This document shows positions 52,978 to 62,151 of a stretch of 64,000 bases of DNA, one piece after another. The stretch is from Psychroserpens mesophilus (lineage in GTDB: Bacteria > Bacteroidota > Bacteroidia > Flavobacteriales > Flavobacteriaceae): positions 186,001-250,000 of the forward strand of contig NZ_JXJP01000003.1 in the NCBI RefSeq assembly GCF_000826645.1, written 5' to 3'. The translations under genes and the position numbers were made by a program. Each line of letters opens with the position of its first letter. The first letter of the stretch is position 1. Below the pieces are notes generated by a model that did not search any database, was not told the DNA's origin, and saw only the letters and a list, made by a program, of their open reading frames with translations.

Positions 52978-54405
52978 ATGAAAAGAACTTTACTTAATTT
53001 ATGTATCATTTTAATTGCTAGTTTTTCAGCCTTTAGTCAAACGACGTTTGCGCCTTTGGTGAACATCGATCCTGATACAGGTGATGAACCATTCGAAATA
53101 GAATCTGGAGACTTAGATGGCGATGGTACAATTGACCTGGTCATGGCTACATTTGATGCTGCAGGTTCTATTGACTTTATCAAATGGTATAAAAATGATG
53201 GTTTAGGAAACTTTACCATTCAGCCAACTATTTCTTCAACAATTACCTTTATTGATGGCTTAGAAGTTGCTGATATTGATGGTCAGTTTGGTGATGATAT
53301 TATTGTATCCTCTCAAAATCAAAATAAAGTTGTGTATTTCTTAAGTGATGGTGCTGGAGGTTTTGGTCCTGAAACAAGTATTGATAGTTCTATTTTTGCA
53401 CCTGGAGAAGTGAAAGCTGGAGACATTAATTTAGATGGTAATATGGATATCATTGTGCCTACATTTAGTGAATTTAAAACCGTTTGGTATGCTGGAGATG
53501 GTTTAGGTGGCTTTGCCGCAGAACAAACAATTCAGTTCGATGTAGATGGTTTTGACACACCATACTATGTTGATATAGCAGATTATGATGATGATGGTGA
53601 TCTAGATGTACTTATTGGTATTTATAAATTCCCAGCTCCTCAACGAATTGAAATTTATTATAACCAGTATGACGAGAGTGGCTCTACGGCAGTTTCTTGG
53701 ATTAAAGACACGCAAACTGTTGATAACACGCTAACAAGAATAAATAATATTATTTTTGCTGATGTCAATAATGATGGACAGCCAGATGTAGTTTCAACAG
53801 ATATAACTTCTGGAAACGTAACCTGGTACAATAAAATTAAAAATGGTGTCTCTACACCTAGTGTCATTTCAGATGCTTCAATTATTACTAATCCTGCTTT
53901 AGCTTACGTTGTCGACATAGATGGTGACGCTCTTAATGATGTGATTGTAACTGATTTCTCTTCAGGAGATGACGCCATCATTTGGTTTAAAGGGAATAGT
54001 GGCGCAAGTCCTGATGCAACTCCAACCACGATTACTGATAATAACTTTCAAATGGTTGATATTGCAATTGCCGATTTTGATAATGATATGGATAACGATA
54101 TAGCTTCTGTTGGTAATTTTAGCGATACTGTATTTTGGTTAGCAAATGATCTATTTACACTTGGAGTCGTTAGTGAAACTATTGAAGGATTAAAAATATA
54201 TCCTAATCCTACCAATCATATTTTAAATATATCTACAAACAGAAATGAAGCTATAAATATAATTGTCATTGATGTTGTTGGAAAAGAAGTTTTACGAGAA
54301 TCAGTTCAATCTACAGCTAAATTAGATGTGTCGCAACTTCAAAATGGTTTGTATATCATTAAATTTGAAGGATCTGATACGACTTACAAATTCATTAAAC
54401 AATAA
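52978..54405 (+). CDS. Type IX-secreted FG-GAP/VCBS repeat protein
   Basis: A 475-residue secreted protein. It has a signal peptide (cleavage near AFSQ, residue 20) and about seven FG-GAP/VCBS-type repeats (about 30-395). Each repeat carries an Asp-rich calcium loop such as GDLDGDGTIDLV, DINLDGNMDIIV, DYDDDGDLDVLI and DVNNDGQPDVV, building a beta-propeller. The C-terminal type IX sorting domain reads LKIYPNPTNHILNIS, then IDVVGKEVL and LQNGLYIIKFEG, ending KFIKQ. It is probably an extracellular calcium-dependent adhesin or cargo protein; no catalytic domain is seen. Confidence 0.88.
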   Translation: MKRTLLNLCIILIASFSAFSQTTFAPLVNIDPDTGDEPFEIESGDLDGDGTIDLVMATFDAAGSIDFIKWYKNDGLGNFTIQPTISSTITFIDGLEVADIDGQFGDDIIVSSQNQNKVVYFLSDGAGGFGPETSIDSSIFAPGEVKAGDINLDGNMDIIVPTFSEFKTVWYAGDGLGGFAAEQTIQFDVDGFDTPYYVDIADYDDDGDLDVLIGIYKFPAPQRIEIYYNQYDESGSTAVSWIKDTQTVDNTLTRINNIIFADVNNDGQPDVVSTDITSGNVTWYNKIKNGVSTPSVISDASIITNPALAYVVDIDGDALNDVIVTDFSSGDDAIIWFKGNSGASPDATPTTITDNNFQMVDIAIADFDNDMDNDIASVGNFSDTVFWLANDLFTLGVVSETIEGLKIYPNPTNHILNISTNRNEAINIIVIDVVGKEVLRESVQSTAKLDVSQLQNGLYIIKFEGSDTTYKFIKQ

Positions 54406-54434
54406 TGTAATTCAATAAACTATAAAAAAAGTAT

Positions 54435-54462
54435 AGCGCTAGCATTTTGCTGGCGCTTTTTA
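54435..54462 (+). terminator. Intrinsic terminator after the FG-GAP protein
   Basis: AGCGCTAGCA (54435-54444) and TGCTGGCGCT (54448-54457) form a 10-bp stem with one G-T pair, three-base loop and T-run. Confidence 0.88.
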
Positions 54463-54492
54463 TTTATTAAATTTAGACTTTATCTTATTCCT

Positions 54493-55731
54493 ATGTCAAT
54501 ACTCATAACCAATATAAAAGAACTTGTTCAAGTTCGAAATACCAATGTAACTCTTGTTGAAGGTGACGATATGAAACATTTACCAACCCTTCAAAATGCA
54601 TACTTATATATAGAACATGATACCATTGTAGAATATGGAAGTATGAAAGACCTTGCAGGCATTGAAGCTGAAGAAATCATTGATGCAACAGGCAAAACTG
54701 TTTTACCAACCTGGTGCGATTCTCATACCCATATTGTTTATGCAGGAGATCGAACTCAAGAATTTGTAGATCGTATAAACGGATTATCGTATGAAGCTAT
54801 TGCAAATCGTGGTGGAGGCATTTTAAATTCTGCTGAAAAACTGCAAATCACTTCTGAAGACGAACTTTATAATCAAGCTGCAAAACGCCTAACTGAAGTT
54901 ATTAAACTTGGTACAGGTGCAATAGAGATTAAATCTGGTTACGGACTTACAGTTGAAGCTGAATTGAAAATGCTTCGCGTAATAAAACGATTAAAAAAAG
55001 AATTCCCTATCAAAGTTAAACCAACCCTATTGGCTGCACACGCGATTCCTAAGGAATTTAAAAATAATAAAATAGGATTTATTGATCTGGTGGTCAATGA
55101 AATGATTCCTGCTGTTGCTAAAGATCGTTTAGCAGATTATATTGACGTATTTTGTGAAAAAGGCTATTTCGATTTGGAAGACACCCAACGTGTCCTTGAA
55201 GCTGGAAAAAAACATGGTTTAATACCTAAAATACATGTCAATCAGTTTAATGCCTTTGGTGGTGTTGCATTAGGTGTAAAATACAATGCTTTATCAGTAG
55301 ATCATCTGGAAGAATTAAATCCTGATGATATTATTGCTTTAAAGTCTTCTAATACCATTCCTGTTGCTTTGCCTGGTTGTTCCTATTTTTTGAGTATTCC
55401 ATACACTCCTGCAAGACAACTTATTGATGCAGGTTTACCTTTAGCTTTGGCAACCGATTATAATCCTGGATCTACACCTAGCGGAAATATGAATTTTGTG
55501 GTATCTGCCGCATGTATCAAAATGAAGATGACTCCAGAAGAAGCTATAAATGCTGCTACTATAAATGGTGCATATGCTATGAGTATTTCCAATATGTATG
55601 GCAGTATTTGCAGAGGAAAAAAAGCAAACATCATCATTACAAAACCTATTCCTAGCTACCATTATCTAGCTTATGCTTTTGGTGATAACCACATTGATAC
55701 TGTAATTATTAACGGACAACGTTACGAATAG
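54493..55731 (+). CDS. hutI: Imidazolonepropionase
   Basis: A 412-residue amidohydrolase that opens imidazolone-5-propionate to N-formimidoyl-glutamate in histidine degradation. The metal-binding HTH is in CDSHTHIVYAGDRTQEF. YEAIANRGGGILNSAEKLQ is the substrate loop, IEIKSGYGLT the second block, and ALATDYNPGSTPSGNMNF carries the metal-ligand Asp near 320. hutG lies 1.1 kb downstream on the same strand but separated by an opposite-strand gene; hutH and hutU are not in the window. Confidence 0.95.
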   Translation: MSILITNIKELVQVRNTNVTLVEGDDMKHLPTLQNAYLYIEHDTIVEYGSMKDLAGIEAEEIIDATGKTVLPTWCDSHTHIVYAGDRTQEFVDRINGLSYEAIANRGGGILNSAEKLQITSEDELYNQAAKRLTEVIKLGTGAIEIKSGYGLTVEAELKMLRVIKRLKKEFPIKVKPTLLAAHAIPKEFKNNKIGFIDLVVNEMIPAVAKDRLADYIDVFCEKGYFDLEDTQRVLEAGKKHGLIPKIHVNQFNAFGGVALGVKYNALSVDHLEELNPDDIIALKSSNTIPVALPGCSYFLSIPYTPARQLIDAGLPLALATDYNPGSTPSGNMNFVVSAACIKMKMTPEEAINAATINGAYAMSISNMYGSICRGKKANIIITKPIPSYHYLAYAFGDNHIDTVIINGQRYE

Positions 55732-55752
55732 TTATATATTGAAAATAAAAAA

Positions 55753-55784
55753 TCCGATAGCTCAATGAACTTTCGGACTTTTAT
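55753..55784. terminator. Weak bidirectional terminator
   Basis: TCCGA (55753-55757) pairs with TCGGA (55773-55777), with two inner pairs after a mismatch, and flanking A- and T-rich runs. It lies between hutI and the convergent 55805 gene. Confidence 0.45.
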
Positions 55785-55804
55785 TCTTTATCAATTTTGA
55801 GAAT

Positions 55805-56686
55805 CTATTTCAAAGTAAACTCAGAGGTAGATACTAATTCGTTTTCGTTAAATACATTTACCACATAACGACCTTCGATAAAATCGTCGTTTGGCGCAAC
55901 AAACTCACATATATCTAAGTTTTTATTTTCGTAATTAAACTTACTAACTAGACTATAGTTTAAAATTGTTTCGTCAAACTGAATTTGTTCATTGGCACCT
56001 AATACATTGTTTTTAGGATCCAAAACCTGAACATACAATTCTTTATCTCCTGCGCCTACCAAAGCGTTTTTTGCAACGGTGTAACAAATTCTAATTTTAT
56101 CGCTACGCTTTGCTCTTTCAGTCGGAATTAATTTCCCCGAACTTCTCTCAATCACTCCAAAACCTTTCAATCCAACCGTTTGTAAAACTGCTGCATTTTC
56201 AACAACTTCAGATAATTGCGTATTCTGAATTAGTAAAGAATCTGTAAAAACAGCGCGTTCTTGTAGTTGCATATTAGTACTGTCTAATGACGTCGCTAGC
56301 AAGGCGTTCTCAATTTTAAGCTTATCATTTTCAGATAACAACACATCCATTTCTTCTTGAAGTGCCATAAATTTCTTTTTGTACCTCCACAAACTGTTGA
56401 CACTGTTTTGAGAAATTTTTAAAGAATCCATTAACCCTTGAATACGTTCTCTAGCTTCAACGAGACTCTGATTTGCAATTTCATTTTCACCAATAGCAAT
56501 ATCATATTGTTTTGCCATTGAACTTAAATCGGCCATGACCTGCTCTTTCTCTCTTGTTAATGTCGCTTCATTTTCTTTTTTCTCATTATACAATTTAGAT
56601 GTGTAAAATGCGGTTCCTAAAAAAAGAGCCAATAAAATACCTAGAGCAATTTTTAACCCAATTCCTTTACTGTTAGAATTTTCCAT
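55805..56686 (-). CDS. Single-pass membrane protein with periplasmic coiled coil
   Basis: A 293-residue protein. A short cytosolic start (MENSNSKGIG) is followed by a transmembrane helix (about 11-30) and a long heptad-rich coiled coil (about 34-165) with many Glu, Lys, Leu and Met. A C-terminal beta-rich domain (about 185-293: DKIRICYTVAKNALVGAGDK, then YVQVLDPKNNVLG and FIEGRYVVNVF, ending STSEFTLK) completes it. I do not recognise the family. It lies on the minus strand between hutI and hutG and shares no operon with them. Confidence 0.75.
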   Translation of the reverse strand: MENSNSKGIGLKIALGILLALFLGTAFYTSKLYNEKKENEATLTREKEQVMADLSSMAKQYDIAIGENEIANQSLVEARERIQGLMDSLKISQNSVNSLWRYKKKFMALQEEMDVLLSENDKLKIENALLATSLDSTNMQLQERAVFTDSLLIQNTQLSEVVENAAVLQTVGLKGFGVIERSSGKLIPTERAKRSDKIRICYTVAKNALVGAGDKELYVQVLDPKNNVLGANEQIQFDETILNYSLVSKFNYENKNLDICEFVAPNDDFIEGRYVVNVFNENELVSTSEFTLK

Positions 56687-56794
56687 ATTATACTTTTATT
56701 TTTTGGTTAATTTAAAACGTTAATTCTTTTAATTTTTATAAAGCTGAAAATAAAATCTGTACTTTTAATACTTCAAAATTAATCAATTTTGTTG

Positions 56795-57817
56795 ATGGAA
56801 CACTTAAAACCTTTTACAACTTCAGAACTAAACGCCATTCTGAAAAAACGCCCTAAGGAGACCAAATTTGGAGAACATATTGTGTTACTTCCAGACTTTG
56901 ACAATATATACGAACAATTGTTAAAATTGGACGTTTCTTATGTGATTTTTGGTATAAAAGAAGATGTAGGCGTGTTTGCAAATTATGGAAACACAGGAAC
57001 TTCCAAAGCTTGGGATAGTGCGATTAAAATTTTGTTAAATATTCAAAGTAATGTATTCACTCAACCTAAAAAAGTAGCCCTATTAGGATGCTTGGAGTTC
57101 GAAACGTATCAAAATAAACTTGAAAAACTTGATCAGAACAAAAAGAAACACATCTCTAAAGCTCGTAAATTGGTGTCTAAAATTGATGAAGAGGTTGCCT
57201 TTTTAGTGTCTCAGATTGTCAGTGCTGGTAAAATCCCAATTATTATTGGTGGTGGTCATAACAATGCTTTTGGGAATATCAAAGGCACTTCATTAGCATT
57301 AAAAAAACCAATCCATGCTGTAAACTTTGATGCTCATCATGACTTTAGAGCTGAAGAAGGCAGGCACAGTGGCAATGGTTTTAGCTATGCTTATGCTGAA
57401 GGTTTTCTTAAAAACTACTACATCTTCGGCTTGCACGAAAATTATATTTCAGAACAAATTTTAAACACCATTCAAAAAATAAAAACGGTTAAGTATACTA
57501 CCTATGAAGCGATTTCTGTTCGAAAAGAATTGAAATTTAAAACAGAAATAGAGACAGCATTAAACCATGTTTCTAACTTTAATTTCGGATTAGAAATAGA
57601 TTGTGATGCAATTTTGAATACACCAAGTAGCGCGATGTCTCCTAGTGGTTTATCTGTGCAACAAGCTAGACAATTTGTACATGCTATTGGATCGCATAAA
57701 AATGCGAGCTACTTACACATTTGTGAAGCTGCTCCTACGCCTGATACTGAAGTTCAAGTTGGAAAACTAATTTCATATCTCATCACCGATTTTATAAGAG
57801 CGCATGAAATCCTTTGA
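56795..57817 (+). CDS. hutG: Arginase-family formimidoylglutamase
   Basis: A 340-residue binuclear manganese enzyme. The metal motifs are GGGHNNAFG near 155, NFDAHHDFRAEEGRHSGNGF near 182-201 (DAHxD), and the last ligands in GLEIDCDAI near 270 with an arginase-like SPSGLS. Histidine-pathway hydrolases (formimidoylglutamate to glutamate) are the likely role because hutI is nearby; agmatinase or arginase are less likely since their substrate loops differ. ATG 56795 is chosen over two TTG codons just upstream. It overlaps the following acetyltransferase gene by 14 bases. Confidence 0.88.
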   Translation: MEHLKPFTTSELNAILKKRPKETKFGEHIVLLPDFDNIYEQLLKLDVSYVIFGIKEDVGVFANYGNTGTSKAWDSAIKILLNIQSNVFTQPKKVALLGCLEFETYQNKLEKLDQNKKKHISKARKLVSKIDEEVAFLVSQIVSAGKIPIIIGGGHNNAFGNIKGTSLALKKPIHAVNFDAHHDFRAEEGRHSGNGFSYAYAEGFLKNYYIFGLHENYISEQILNTIQKIKTVKYTTYEAISVRKELKFKTEIETALNHVSNFNFGLEIDCDAILNTPSSAMSPSGLSVQQARQFVHAIGSHKNASYLHICEAAPTPDTEVQVGKLISYLITDFIRAHEIL

Positions 57818-58277
57818 AATTATTCCTTTTGACAACCAATATGCTAGAGATTTCTATGAGTTAAATATAGAATGGCTTACAACCTATTTTTATGTAGAAC
57901 CTTTTGACGAAGAAGTTTTAAGCAAACCTGAAACGTATATAATCAATAAAGGTGGTCATATTTTCTTCGCGAAACGAGATGGTATCATTTTAGGCACTGT
58001 AGCGCTAATGCCTACACAAAATCCTAAGGTTTTTGAATTAACCAAAATGGCAGTAAGACCCAATTTTCGAGGACAACAGATAGGTCAGCATTTACTGCAA
58101 CATTGTATAGATTTTGCAAAATCGATAGCACTAGATGCGCTCATGCTCTACTCTGCCACAAAACTTGAAAATGCGATTTACATTTACCGAAAATTTGGTT
58201 TTGTAAAATTAGAACTTGAAAAAGAAAGTCCGTATCAACGAAGTGATATCAAAATGGAATTGAAATTAACTACCTAA
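57804..58277 (+). CDS. GNAT-family N-acetyltransferase
   Basis: A 157-residue acetyltransferase of the GNAT fold. Motif A is LTKMAVRPNFRGQQIGQHLL (residues about 87-106, with the R/QxxGxG/A-like acetyl-CoA loop RGQQIG). Motif B is near IYIYRKFGFVKLELEKES. The substrate cannot be inferred. It overlaps hutG by 14 bases in another frame and is probably translationally coupled to it, so a link to histidine catabolism is possible but unproven. Confidence 0.86.
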   Translation: MKSFEIIPFDNQYARDFYELNIEWLTTYFYVEPFDEEVLSKPETYIINKGGHIFFAKRDGIILGTVALMPTQNPKVFELTKMAVRPNFRGQQIGQHLLQHCIDFAKSIALDALMLYSATKLENAIYIYRKFGFVKLELEKESPYQRSDIKMELKLTT

Positions 58278-58393
58278 ATATTTCAAACATTGAATAAACC
58301 TGAATCAGCACTTGTATGATAACGACTAGTATCATTTAAACCTTCATGTCGTCAGAAATCGTATTCCAGAATGATTTTTTATTCATACAAAAC

Positions 58394-60097
58394 TTACTGA
58401 TTTTCATCAGACGCTTTCAAAGAGTCTATTTTTCGTTGCAATGCTTCAATCTCTTTAGTTTTATCATCTACTTTAGGCAATGTTAGGAGAGAATCTACCG
58501 CTTTTTGAATAAATAGATCTTCATCTTCTAATTCGTCTTCATAGAAATAACCTATACCTTCACTGGATCTCCAAGCTTCACCTAATTGGTCATACACTTC
58601 TTTGTCCCAAGTACTTGGATGTTTCACGTCAATCCAAACCACATCACGATATTCACTATCAATTAATACTAAATCTGGCGTTGCCGAACCATCAAACTGC
58701 TTGTCATTGGTATTGCTAATTGCAGAAATAGTTCCTAAAAAGAACATGCGTTTTCTTCCCGCAATATCTTTAATATAAGGTCTGAATTCAGTTGGTGTAT
58801 TCGCTTCCCAGTCAATTTCTTTTTTAGATTCTTTAACTTTTTGAGGCATTGCAGAAACACCTGCATAACCTTGTTTTTTGGCGGCATGATCGTAATAATA
58901 TAATTTATCAGTTCCATCAGCTGGAATAAACACGCTATAACTCAAACTGGTTCGTTCTGCGCCTACAGGCTCTAAACCAAACCAATGGTATAATCCACTA
59001 TAGGCATCACTTTCAGAACCTGCAAAATCAAAATCGGTGACATAAGGCTGTTGATTTTGATCTTTAGGCATTTCTGGAATTTTAACGGCTGTCAACATAT
59101 TCCAAGGTAATGGATCGCTAAAGCCTCCTAAAAATTTTAAGGATTCAGCCTGTAAGCGAGATACTTTTTCGGCCAAAGTATTTTGTTTATTGAGATACGG
59201 ATAATTTTTCATCTCTTCAGGAGAAATATACGTTCCTTTTCCTATGGTAATCCGTTCTAAATAATCGTTAAAATCGTGCTCTCCGTTTTCAATCACCATA
59301 ACACCTCCAAAACTTGGATATGGAAAAAAGAACCCTTTCCATTTAATCAAACTTACAACCTGAACCCATTCACCTGAATCATCTTTCATATAAAACGTAT
59401 CACTAGGCTCATAATTAACTAACATCCAAGGATTAAAACGCTGCACAACTGCATTGTACGTATTACGACTAAACTTTAAGGATTCACCAATAGAAAAGGT
59501 CACAGGAATTCTATTTTCATTAGAAAAACGAGGAAAAGGAGTGGTACTTGACACCGAAAAAACCTCTTCGGTATTGTCGCTTATTTGTTGAAAGGTGTAA
59601 TTTTCTGAAGGCTGTATAGCCATAGTCCATTTGTTTTCATTATCCACTCTCACTAAATGTGGAAGCGATACATCTTTGGTCTCTCCTACACTTTCATTTG
59701 CCATTGTGAAAATATTTCGCAAAGGCTGAATTCGTTCGTTTTGAGTTAATGGCAACTCATTAATTTCGACTTTATTTAAATCATTGAATACATTATAGGT
59801 TTTCATGTAATCGTATAATTTTAAATGCCAGCCAACGAGATAAATCAATCCAAAAAATGCAATTAAAGCCACTAGTATAACTAAGCGCTTTCCTGTACTT
59901 GCTGAACTTCTAAATTTCTTAAGTCCGAGAAGCAATACTAACAAACTCAATAGGATAACGAATATGTATTTTCTAACAAATAATAATGCAGGTTGATAAT
60001 CATCTCGAAGCACAAAAAGTGCAATTAGTAAAATAAGACCTACAAAAATCGTAATGACCTTTTGTTTTGTTCCTTTATTCCAGTATGATTTGATCAT
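58394..60097 (-). CDS. Large membrane-anchored protein, unknown function
   Basis: A 567-residue protein with three N-terminal transmembrane helices (about 14-30, 42-60, 72-92) and a long extracytoplasmic domain of about 460 residues. The domain has mixed beta/alpha composition and contains FAGSESDAYSGLYHWFGLEP, LSYSVFIPADGTDKLYYYDH and a C-terminal coiled segment (EIEALQRKIDSLK). I recognise no family or catalytic motif. It is the last gene of a minus-strand run from the right edge, set off by a repeat-containing gap of 174 bases. Confidence 0.75.
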   Translation of the reverse strand: MIKSYWNKGTKQKVITIFVGLILLIALFVLRDDYQPALLFVRKYIFVILLSLLVLLLGLKKFRSSASTGKRLVILVALIAFFGLIYLVGWHLKLYDYMKTYNVFNDLNKVEINELPLTQNERIQPLRNIFTMANESVGETKDVSLPHLVRVDNENKWTMAIQPSENYTFQQISDNTEEVFSVSSTTPFPRFSNENRIPVTFSIGESLKFSRNTYNAVVQRFNPWMLVNYEPSDTFYMKDDSGEWVQVVSLIKWKGFFFPYPSFGGVMVIENGEHDFNDYLERITIGKGTYISPEEMKNYPYLNKQNTLAEKVSRLQAESLKFLGGFSDPLPWNMLTAVKIPEMPKDQNQQPYVTDFDFAGSESDAYSGLYHWFGLEPVGAERTSLSYSVFIPADGTDKLYYYDHAAKKQGYAGVSAMPQKVKESKKEIDWEANTPTEFRPYIKDIAGRKRMFFLGTISAISNTNDKQFDGSATPDLVLIDSEYRDVVWIDVKHPSTWDKEVYDQLGEAWRSSEGIGYFYEDELEDEDLFIQKAVDSLLTLPKVDDKTKEIEALQRKIDSLKASDENQ

Positions 60098-60115
60098 AGT
60101 CTAAATTTTGTGTCT

Positions 60116-60136
60116 GGTCGAGCGCAGTCGAGACCT
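60116..60136 (-). repeat. Dispersed repeat with core CGACTGCGCTC (copy 3, inverted)
   Basis: The 21 bases from GGTCGAGCGCAGTC to ACCT are the exact reverse complement of 19043-19063. The copy begins 19 bases upstream of the start of the 567-residue protein gene. Confidence 0.75.
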
Positions 60137-60271
60137 ATTTAAAATCTTTTATTTGATATAACCTCTCGCTAACTGCGTTATGTACTTGTAATGAAAATAT
60201 ATTTTCAATTAAGTAGTGCTCGAGGTGACTTGTATTATGTTATTACATGATAAAAAAATTCAGAACAACAG

Positions 60272-60808
60272 TTACATTAACCCTTTATCTTTTAAACGTT
60301 CTCGAGCCGATTTTTGATTAGGATCGGGATCTGTTTTAATTTCTTCTTTTGCCTCCTGAATCACTTTATTATCTCTGTTTTTAAAATCTTCAATTAAATC
60401 TTTTCCTTTTTCTACAACGCTGTCAAATTTATCTTCTAATGTGTCGCTTTGTTGTTCGATTACTTTGGTTGATTTTAATACAAAATTAGCGAGGTATGTC
60501 CCAATAAGAGTTCCAGTTGCAAACGAAGCAAAACCAGAAAGCACAAAGTAATTTGTAAAGACTTCAACAGGTGTTAGGAATTGCAAAATCAATCCTACCA
60601 AAAGCACACTGGTGACAATAAATATCAATCGAGGTATAAACGCTTGTTTATAAACAAAACCTTTAGGATTGTCAGGACTCATTTGCAGTTCTTTACTATT
60701 GACAATCTTATTTAAAAAGCGATACACGCCATTGCCATTGGATTCTCTCCAGTACAAGAAAATACCAAATAATATAGATGCAATAAATATGACTAGTTCT
60801 AATCCCAT
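60272..60808 (-). CDS. Membrane protein with charged tail, unknown function
   Basis: A protein of about 178 residues. Hydrophobic helices lie at about 2-20, 62-80 and 87-108. A charged, amphipathic C-terminal half follows (KVIEQQSDTLEDKFDSVVEK, then KDLIEDFKNRDNK, ending SARERLKDKGLM). The start is placed at the ATG at 60808 (MGLELVIF); an earlier ATG at 60826 lies inside the repeat doublet. No family recognised. Confidence 0.72.
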   Translation of the reverse strand: MGLELVIFIASILFGIFLYWRESNGNGVYRFLNKIVNSKELQMSPDNPKGFVYKQAFIPRLIFIVTSVLLVGLILQFLTPVEVFTNYFVLSGFASFATGTLIGTYLANFVLKSTKVIEQQSDTLEDKFDSVVEKGKDLIEDFKNRDNKVIQEAKEEIKTDPDPNQKSARERLKDKGLM

Positions 60809-60819
60809 AATTATTCTTT

Positions 60820-60890
60820 TTGTCATTCTGCACCACGATGCAGAATCTGTTATTTTTTTAGAAGATTCCGCATAAAGTGCGGAATGACAA
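60820..60890. repeat. Head-to-head doublet of a GTCATTYYGCA hairpin repeat
   Basis: Hairpin 1: ATTCTGCA (60825-60832) with TGCAGAAT (60839-60846). Hairpin 2: ATTCCGCA (60865-60872) with TGCGGAAT (60878-60885). The outer ends TTGTCATTC and GAATGACAA are also inverted, so the 71 bases form two opposed copies of one ~28-base unit joined by an AT-rich spacer, like a REP doublet. Confidence 0.8.
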
Positions 60891-60915
60891 CTTCTATAAA
60901 GTTAGTCTAATTTTA

Positions 60916-62151
60916 TTAAATATTGTTACGAATTGTTTCAATTACCCAATCTTGTAAGGAGTCGTCCCAAGTATCGTATAATTTATAAAACTCTTGTTTA
61001 TCATACCAATACAAGAACAGAACATCTTTTGGAGCAATATTAACTAGTAATTTCCAGATTAAATCTTGATGCTTTGGATGTAGACTAGAATGCGGTTCAT
61101 GCATGGCTTCAAACAAATCTTGGTCAACAATATCTGAAATTTTATATTGATTACTAGTTTCTAATTTTTCAAGATAGCGCTCTATACTCATCACTTTTTT
61201 ACGAGCATCAATATCAATTTTATTTAAATAACTCTTGAACAGCAACGGATCGTTTAAAATGTCTTTGATAGGATGTTGTGTATCTTTTAAAAATTTGGCA
61301 AATTCAAATTTCTTGATACGCTCGTAACGTTTTGTCGCTACAATATCTTCTAAATCATAGGCAATAATGATATGATCGCGAAGCTTTTCCATTAATTCAG
61401 GCTGAGAAATATGAAAAATAATAACATCGTGAATGGTGTCCTTAATCGCTTCTTTATACCATTTCATATCTTCAAAGATGACCATGGGAGAAATAAAATC
61501 TCTTAACACATAAACACCTCCAAATGATTTGGTGTAAAAGGAGTTTACTCTGAAATCAATTGCTGGTAATTCTAAATCTCTGTCTCTTAAATCACCATAG
61601 GTTTTAGCAGAGTTTAGTAATTCCTGATGAATGTCTTCATCGATAAAATTATGACCATGCTTGAACTTTTCTATCAGTTGCAATTGTTCCTTTTGCTGAT
61701 GGTACAAATTGTTCATGAGATGAAAATTAATATGAATCGTATTGTATTTCAATACATCTAACGGTTCATAAAACGCATCTATTCTTTGATCAAAATCAAT
61801 ACAAATTGCAGAATCTCTGGTAATATCATTTATTTTAGTTCCGTAGGTTTTAAAAATATGCTGCATCATTTCCCTATCAAATGTATGATTAGGCAAATAC
61901 ACAGGTTTGTTATTTTGTAATGGTGAAATAATAATGCCATGCGGATTTGATTCGCCATTACATAAATAATATTGTTCTCCCTTTTCTTCTGCAACTTCTG
62001 GACTCCAACCAATGCCATCAATTGAAAATTTTGTGAGTTTTGTTTCAGTAAAACCAAGCTTTTTTAAGCACTGATTATAACGCTCAACTAATTTCCCTGA
62101 AATTGGTATAAGTTCACTTCTATATAAATTTGCAGCTTTTAATTTTTGCAT
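60916..62151 (-). CDS. DUF6638-like protein, unknown function
   Basis: A 411-residue soluble protein without signal peptide or membrane helices. It begins MQKLKAANLYRSELIPISGK and contains FSIDGIGWSPEVAEEKGEQY, NPHGIIISPLQNNKPVY and ITRDSAICIDFDQRIDAFYE; this pattern I associate with DUF6638 of Bacteroidota, known only as a conserved family. The C-terminal half is helical. Its start overlaps the Nudix gene stop by 13 bases, so the two are translationally coupled. Confidence 0.75.
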   Translation of the reverse strand: MQKLKAANLYRSELIPISGKLVERYNQCLKKLGFTETKLTKFSIDGIGWSPEVAEEKGEQYYLCNGESNPHGIIISPLQNNKPVYLPNHTFDREMMQHIFKTYGTKINDITRDSAICIDFDQRIDAFYEPLDVLKYNTIHINFHLMNNLYHQQKEQLQLIEKFKHGHNFIDEDIHQELLNSAKTYGDLRDRDLELPAIDFRVNSFYTKSFGGVYVLRDFISPMVIFEDMKWYKEAIKDTIHDVIIFHISQPELMEKLRDHIIIAYDLEDIVATKRYERIKKFEFAKFLKDTQHPIKDILNDPLLFKSYLNKIDIDARKKVMSIERYLEKLETSNQYKISDIVDQDLFEAMHEPHSSLHPKHQDLIWKLLVNIAPKDVLFLYWYDKQEFYKLYDTWDDSLQDWVIETIRNNI

